The notes under the pieces: model-generated
The model's database searches: none
What the model was told of the DNA's origin: nothing
Seen by the model: the letters and a program-made list of their open reading frames with translations, nothing else
From: Terriglobia bacterium
GTDB taxonomy: Bacteria; Acidobacteriota; Thermoanaerobaculia; Thermoanaerobaculales; Thermoanaerobaculaceae
Length of the DNA: 64,000 bases
Reading direction: 5' to 3'
Assembly (NCBI GenBank): GCA_020073245.1
Contig: JAIQFQ010000002.1
Coordinates: forward strand, 62,001-126,000
Shown here: positions 60,432 through 64,000 of the stretch, piece by piece
How the letters are laid out: the number at the start of each line of letters is the position of its first letter
Position numbering within the stretch: the first letter of the stretch is position 1
Position numbers and translations under genes: made by a program

Positions 60432-61154
60432 TCAATGCTGACCCGGCGTTTGGCTCGTCGGCGTCGATGTCGGAGTGGGTGCGGCGGATCCTCTGAGGTG
60501 AGCCTCGACTTTCTGCATCAACGGTTTCGCGGCCTTGGCCGTGGCGGTGTCGGGATAGTTCTCAAAGAGGTAGTCAAGCCGCTGCTTCGCGCCAACCCAC
60601 CTCTCGACGTTGGCGTAGTAGGAAGCGACGAGAAACTCGTGTTGGGCCAGATTCTCGAGGCACTTCGAGAGGAAAACCGAGGCCTCATTCGCATACCCAG
60701 AGGTCGGAAACAGCTGAAGCAGTTGCTTGAGGCTGTCCGTTGCCTCGTGCACCGGCGTCAGGTCGCGAAGTGGGCCCTTGGCTTGTTTCATGCTGCACTT
60801 CGCGAGCATGAGGAGCGCGTAGGCCCGGTTGGGGTCGCTCGGGAACCGATTGGAGAAGTCCTTGTAGCGGAGTTGGGCCTCGGTGAGACCTTCGGTGTCG
60901 CCGATCGCGAAGAAACTGTCTGCGACCTTGAGGGCGGCTTTGCGCCCAAGCAGGTCGTTCGGAAACGTGTCCGAGAGGAACGTGTAGTACTTGCGGGCCT
61001 GCTCCCACTTCTTCTTCGCGGCGAGAGCGTCCCCGCGGGCCATGATCTGCTCTTTCGACTGCGTCCCCACCTCATCCAGGAAGACCTGCTCGCCTTTCTT
61101 GGTGGCACAGGCTGCCAGGACCACGACCGCAGCGATCAGGAACCAACGTCTCAT
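60432..61154 (-). CDS. bamD: BamD-like outer-membrane assembly lipoprotein
   Basis: 240 residues. Lipobox VLAAC near residues 11-16 after a short signal (MRRWFLIAAVV). Five TPR-like repeats follow (AKKKWEQARKYYTFLSDTFPNDLLG, AQLRYKDFSNRFPSDPNRAYALLMLAKC, and VERWVGAKQRLDYLFENYPDT). This is the BamD/ComL layout. BamD is essential for beta-barrel insertion with BamA. The ATG overlaps the rpe stop by four bases. Confidence 0.88.
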   Translation of the reverse strand: MRRWFLIAAVVVLAACATKKGEQVFLDEVGTQSKEQIMARGDALAAKKKWEQARKYYTFLSDTFPNDLLGRKAALKVADSFFAIGDTEGLTEAQLRYKDFSNRFPSDPNRAYALLMLAKCSMKQAKGPLRDLTPVHEATDSLKQLLQLFPTSGYANEASVFLSKCLENLAQHEFLVASYYANVERWVGAKQRLDYLFENYPDTATAKAAKPLMQKVEAHLRGSAAPTPTSTPTSQTPGQH

Positions 61155-61813
61155 CGGGTCTCCTCTCCACGCAGCGCCGCGAGGGCCCGGCCCCTGTCGC
61201 TATCGCCGAACACGGCCGTTCCAGCCACGAGGATGTCGACGCCGAGCCGCCGCAGAACGGCGGCGTTGGCGGCCTCGACACCTCCGTCCACGACGAGTTC
61301 GACGGCCGGTGCGCGTCGGTCGCGCTCGGGGCCTAGCCTGGCGAGCTTGTCGAGCACCCCCGGGATGAAGTGCTGCCCGCCGAAGCCGGGGTTCACGGAC
61401 ATCACAAGGATGAAGCCGACCAGCGGCCAGACCTCATCGAGGACTCCGACGGGCGTGCCCGGATTGAGCGCCACCCCAGGCGTAACTCCCAAGGCGCGCA
61501 CGTGATCGAGCGTTCGGTTGAGGTGCACCACGGCCTCGGCGTGGACCGCGATCCGATTGGCCCCGGCTTGCGCAAACGGCTCCAGCAACTCGTCGGCGTT
61601 GCTCACCATGAGGTGGACATCGAGAGGCAACTTTGTGATCTGGCGCACAGCGGCGCACAGGCCCGGCCCGAAGGTGAGGTTGGGAACGAAGTGACCGTCC
61701 ATCACGTCGAAATGCAGCAGATCGGCACCGGCGGCCTCTACGGAGCGCACCTCGTCCGCCACACGCGCGAGGTCGCACGCCAGCAGCGACGGGGCGACCC
61801 GCACGCGGCTCAC
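61151..61813 (-). CDS. rpe: Ribulose-phosphate 3-epimerase
   Basis: 220 residues. APSLLACDLARVADEV, LHFDVMDGHFVPNLTFGP, LDVHLMV, VMSVNPGFGGQHFIPGVLDKL, and VDGGVEAANAAVL are the standard Rpe motifs, including the two active-site Asp (FDVMDG and VDGG) and the metal His. The GTG at 61813 overlaps the PASTA-protein stop (GTGA), and the stop overlaps bamD, so it is embedded in the envelope operon. Confidence 0.96.
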   Translation of the reverse strand: MSRVRVAPSLLACDLARVADEVRSVEAAGADLLHFDVMDGHFVPNLTFGPGLCAAVRQITKLPLDVHLMVSNADELLEPFAQAGANRIAVHAEAVVHLNRTLDHVRALGVTPGVALNPGTPVGVLDEVWPLVGFILVMSVNPGFGGQHFIPGVLDKLARLGPERDRRAPAVELVVDGGVEAANAAVLRRLGVDILVAGTAVFGDSDRGRALAALRGEETR

Positions 61814-62523
61814 CGGCTCACCCACAGCCCGACCACGGCAGCCTCGATCACCGGTCCCCCTGCCGAGGGGTCTTGGCGCAGTACCGTACCGGGCGACACG
61901 CCCGGGTAGTTCACGCGCTGTACCGTCGCGAGCTGGAGTCCCAGGGCGCGGATAGCCCGGGAGGCATCCGTCTCCGCCGCTCCGACAAACTCGGGCATCA
62001 CGTAGCGCTTCTGGCGCGGCGTGCGGTTGACCAGCAGTGTGACCGCCGACTCCGGCGCGACCAGCGTCTCGGCGGCCGGCATCTGCGCCAGCACGACGGC
62101 CCCGTCGGCCTGGCCCTCGACCTCGCACCGGCGCTCGACCTTGAGGTGTTCGCTCTCGATCTCGGCCTCGGCCAGCGAAATCGGCAGCCCGGTCAGGTCG
62201 CCGAGCTTCTGGACCGCCTTCCCCAGTGAAGGGTAAAGCATGACGGTCGCGCCGCGCTTGAGCTCAAAACCGGCTGGCGGTCGCTGGGATGCGATCCTGC
62301 CGAGCCCTACCTGCGGGTCGAAGACTCCTTCCTGAATGCGCGCCACGAGCCCGCTGCCTTGAATCACGGCGGCCGCGTGTGCCGTGTCCATGTCGGAGAC
62401 GTTCGGCACACGCGTCGCGGAGGAACGCAAGCTGACCCAGAGGACCACCCAGATCGCGAAACCGCACCCTGCCAGCAGGCCCAGCCCTGCCAGCAGGAAG
62501 CGGAGAAATCGGCTCGCTCCCAT
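61810..62523 (-). CDS. Membrane-anchored PASTA-domain protein
   Basis: 237 residues. One helix (about 9-31) then three PASTA domains (about 38-103, 104-170, 172-236), each with the P-x-(V/L)-x-G/x-A start (VPNVSDMDTAHAAAVI, LGDLTGLPISLAEAEI, MPEFVGAAETDASRAI). PASTA domains bind muropeptides or lipid II. No kinase or transpeptidase domain is fused. It heads the operon PASTA-rpe-bamD-LysM-Fis-SLT. Confidence 0.9.
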   Translation of the reverse strand: MGASRFLRFLLAGLGLLAGCGFAIWVVLWVSLRSSATRVPNVSDMDTAHAAAVIQGSGLVARIQEGVFDPQVGLGRIASQRPPAGFELKRGATVMLYPSLGKAVQKLGDLTGLPISLAEAEIESEHLKVERRCEVEGQADGAVVLAQMPAAETLVAPESAVTLLVNRTPRQKRYVMPEFVGAAETDASRAIRALGLQLATVQRVNYPGVSPGTVLRQDPSAGGPVIEAAVVGLWVSR

Positions 62524-62551
62524 CGCGGCGAGAGGTTAGCATATCCGTGTC

Positions 62552-63400
62552 ATGGCGCGTCTTGGAGCACACCTGTCCGCCGCGGGCGGGGCGTGGCGGG
62601 CAGTCGAGGCGGCCCGTTCGTGCGGGTGCGAGGCGTTGCAGCTCTTTCTGCGTGCGCCGGGCCGGTGGGCGGCGGCAGCGCTCGCCGAGGCAGACGTGGT
62701 CCGGTTCAGAGAGGCGGCCGTCTCGGCGGGAGTCGAAGGACTGTGCTTCGCTCACGCCCCGTACCTCCTCAATCTCGCGAGCGACGACGAAAATCTGCGC
62801 GACCGTTCGGTGGTGGTGTTGGTGGAGGAGCTGCGGCGCGCGGGGCGGCTCGGCCTCGCCGGCGTCGTGCTCCACCCGGGCTCGGGGGGCGAGGGCGATC
62901 GCGTGAGCGCCGAAGCGCGCTGCAGGGCGGCGGTGTCCGAGGCGGTCGAGCGCGCGGGCGACAGCGCGGCGGCGCTTTTGCTCGAGGGGCAGGCGGGCGC
63001 AGGCGGCCAACTCGGTCGCACGCCGTCTGAGCTCGCGCGCTTCGTCGAGCCCGGCCTGCGGGACGGGCGCGTGGGCGTGTGCCTCGACAGCGCGCACCTG
63101 TGGGGCGCCGGGTACGACCTGCTCGGCGACGGTTGGGAGCGGGTCCTCGGCGAGCTCGCCGAGCACTGGCAGCTCGCAGCCCCGCAGCTGTTCCACGGCA
63201 ACGACACCACGGTCGAACTGGGCTCGCGCCGCGACCGCCACGCGCCGCCCGGCGAGGGCAGGCTCGGCCGACGCTTCTTCTCCAAGCTGCTCAGTGACGC
63301 AAGGTGCGGCGACATGCCGATCGTGCTCGAGATCCCGCCCGGCGACGGCAACGTCCTCGTCAAGAAGGCGCTCGCCCGCCTGCGCCGCTGGTCCCGGTAG
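62552..63400 (+). CDS. nfo: Endonuclease IV (AP endonuclease Nfo)
   Basis: 282 residues. Nfo cleaves at abasic sites using three zinc ions. The ligand set is visible: FAHAPYLLNLAS (His), VVLHPGSG (His), LLLEGQAGAGGQLG (Glu), VCLDSAHLWGAGYDL (Asp, His), LFHGNDTTVELGSRRDRHAP (His, Asp, His) and IVLEIPPGDG (Glu). The usual HxNDS is HGNDT. ATG at 62552; divergent from the PASTA protein. Confidence 0.95.
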   Translation: MARLGAHLSAAGGAWRAVEAARSCGCEALQLFLRAPGRWAAAALAEADVVRFREAAVSAGVEGLCFAHAPYLLNLASDDENLRDRSVVVLVEELRRAGRLGLAGVVLHPGSGGEGDRVSAEARCRAAVSEAVERAGDSAAALLLEGQAGAGGQLGRTPSELARFVEPGLRDGRVGVCLDSAHLWGAGYDLLGDGWERVLGELAEHWQLAAPQLFHGNDTTVELGSRRDRHAPPGEGRLGRRFFSKLLSDARCGDMPIVLEIPPGDGNVLVKKALARLRRWSR

Positions 63401-63790
63401 TCCTTCTTGCCCTGCGGGCACGGCTTTCTTTCTTGCCCCTCGGGTTGCGCGGCGTTCGGGCCTTGCTCGCCCCCGCTCGCAGCGGCCCGAAAATCCTCGG
63501 CCGCGACCCGGCAGCGCGTCCCGGAACGGAGCCCCTCGGTGTCCGCAGAGGAAGAGATGCGTCACCGACACCCCGTTCCGGATGCGCTCGCCGGGGACCC
63601 CGCGGCCTCGGATCGAATGCCGCTTCGCCCGAAGGGCGGATTGAATGCCCCCCACCCTCGAGTTGGAGTGCCTGGCGGTGAGGATCTGGCCGCTCGGTGC
63701 CCGCACGCTCCGGCGCCATCTCTCTTCGGCCCGCGGGGCGGATTCCCCGCACCCCCCCGCGGCTCGGCGGGTTGAATACCCCCCACCCGG
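63401..63790. repeat. G+C-rich dispersed repeat, copy 2
   Basis: Related to 51555-51830 through TTCTTGCCCCTCGGG, AGCCCCTCGG, CCGACACCCCG, CTCGGTGCCCGCACGC and GGGGCGGATTCCCCGC-ACCCCCCCGCGG. It contains its own internal echo (GGGCGGATTGAATGCCCCCC and GTTGAATACCCCCCACCC). No open frame here reads like a protein. Confidence 0.5.
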
Positions 63791-63851
63791 GTATCGTGGC
63801 CTCTTGGGGTTTTCTCCCCTCGACCGAGTTCGTAGGGGAGGAAGCGGGCGC

Positions 63852-64000
63852 GTGTCACCTCGGGGAGAAGTGATACCAATCCAGTGGATTTGGATTGTGG
63901 GCGGCGCTGGGTGCTGCGTTCTTGCCAGTTGGAACCCTTGGTTTCTCGCTGGAATCGTTTTGCTGCTGGTACTCCTTCAGAAGCGAATTTGGAGCATCAG
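63852..64000 (+). CDS. Start of a small membrane protein gene (runs off the right edge)
   Basis: Forty-nine codons are visible. The GTG at 63852 has GGGGAGGAA about nine bases upstream. After MSPRGEVIPI the sequence is strongly hydrophobic and Trp-rich (WIWIVGGAGCCVLASWNPW, then FLAGIVLLLVLLQKRIW), as two helices. The DNA is lower in G+C than the rest of the window. No family can be named from the fragment. Confidence 0.55.
   Translation, partial: MSPRGEVIPIQWIWIVGGAGCCVLASWNPWFLAGIVLLLVLLQKRIWSI

Noticed and set aside
1-64000. CRISPR arrays, rRNA operons, phage or plasmid modules
   Set aside because: No regularly spaced identical repeats, no rRNA-like stretches, and no integrase, terminase, capsid, replication or conjugation genes are visible.

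Overview
The window is about 68% G+C, densely coded on both strands and mostly housekeeping in content. It has lpxC, an LpxL-type acyltransferase, bamD, a lytic transglycosylase and tatA, so the host is a Gram-negative diderm. The mixture of DUF4390-NtrYX, a PATAN/DUF4388 protein, TPR and zinc-ribbon proteins, a TonB-fused Ser/Thr kinase and many GTG starts suggests an Acidobacteriota-like organism. That assignment is an inference; Myxococcota or another deltaproteobacterial-type lineage is not excluded. I see no rRNA, tRNA or CRISPR array.

Layout. 1-3.1 kb: start of uvrA (cut by the left edge), two diguanylate cyclases and a zinc-ribbon protein. 3.3-10.8 kb: a secreted TIM-barrel-like protein, a small secreted protein, an LpxL-like acyltransferase, an exported protein with a paralogue at 33.5 kb, ppsR and thrC. 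10.8-20.0 kb: a protein built of three repeats, a MutM/Nei glycosylase, an MFS exporter, a MITE-like element, a GAF-GGDEF-EAL protein, a GT-B glycosyltransferase and a duplicated periplasmic protein. 20.3-30.1 kb: an HD-GYP-like protein coupled to smpB, divergent from lpxC, then DUF4390-ntrY-ntrX and a TPR/RDD pair. 30.1-35.0 kb: short conserved genes and a YefM/YoeB toxin-antitoxin pair. 35.1-43.6 kb, minus strand: accD-folC-dgt-rpiB-glyA and a BtuFCD-like importer. 43.6-51.4 kb: a REC-kinase-TonB fusion, yebC-ruvC, a PATAN protein, ftsEX and pgeF. 51.4-55.7 kb: an accessory-looking stretch with repeats, a lower-G+C orphan gene and a second MITE copy. 55.8-63.4 kb: rlmN, an AmgK-like kinase, tatA and an envelope operon (PASTA, rpe, bamD, LysM, Fis-like, lytic transglycosylase), then nfo. 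The last 600 bases hold a dispersed repeat and the start of a membrane-protein gene.

Two themes recur. The first is c-di-GMP and phospho-signalling: three GGDEF proteins with intact I-sites, one EAL domain, an HD-GYP domain with altered residues, NtrYX, and a kinase whose receiver domain has lost its phospho-acceptor. The second is envelope construction: LpxC, LpxL, AccD, BamD, TatA, FtsEX, PASTA, a lytic transglycosylase and AmgK.

The most unusual DNA is non-coding. A family of low-complexity fold-back elements (a purine-rich arm, a loop, a pyrimidine-rich arm) sits in at least seven intergenic gaps, and one more lies in frame inside folC, where it adds about 48 residues. There are also two copies of a roughly 275-bp MITE-like element with terminal inverted repeats, and a second G+C-rich dispersed repeat near 51.6 and 63.6 kb.
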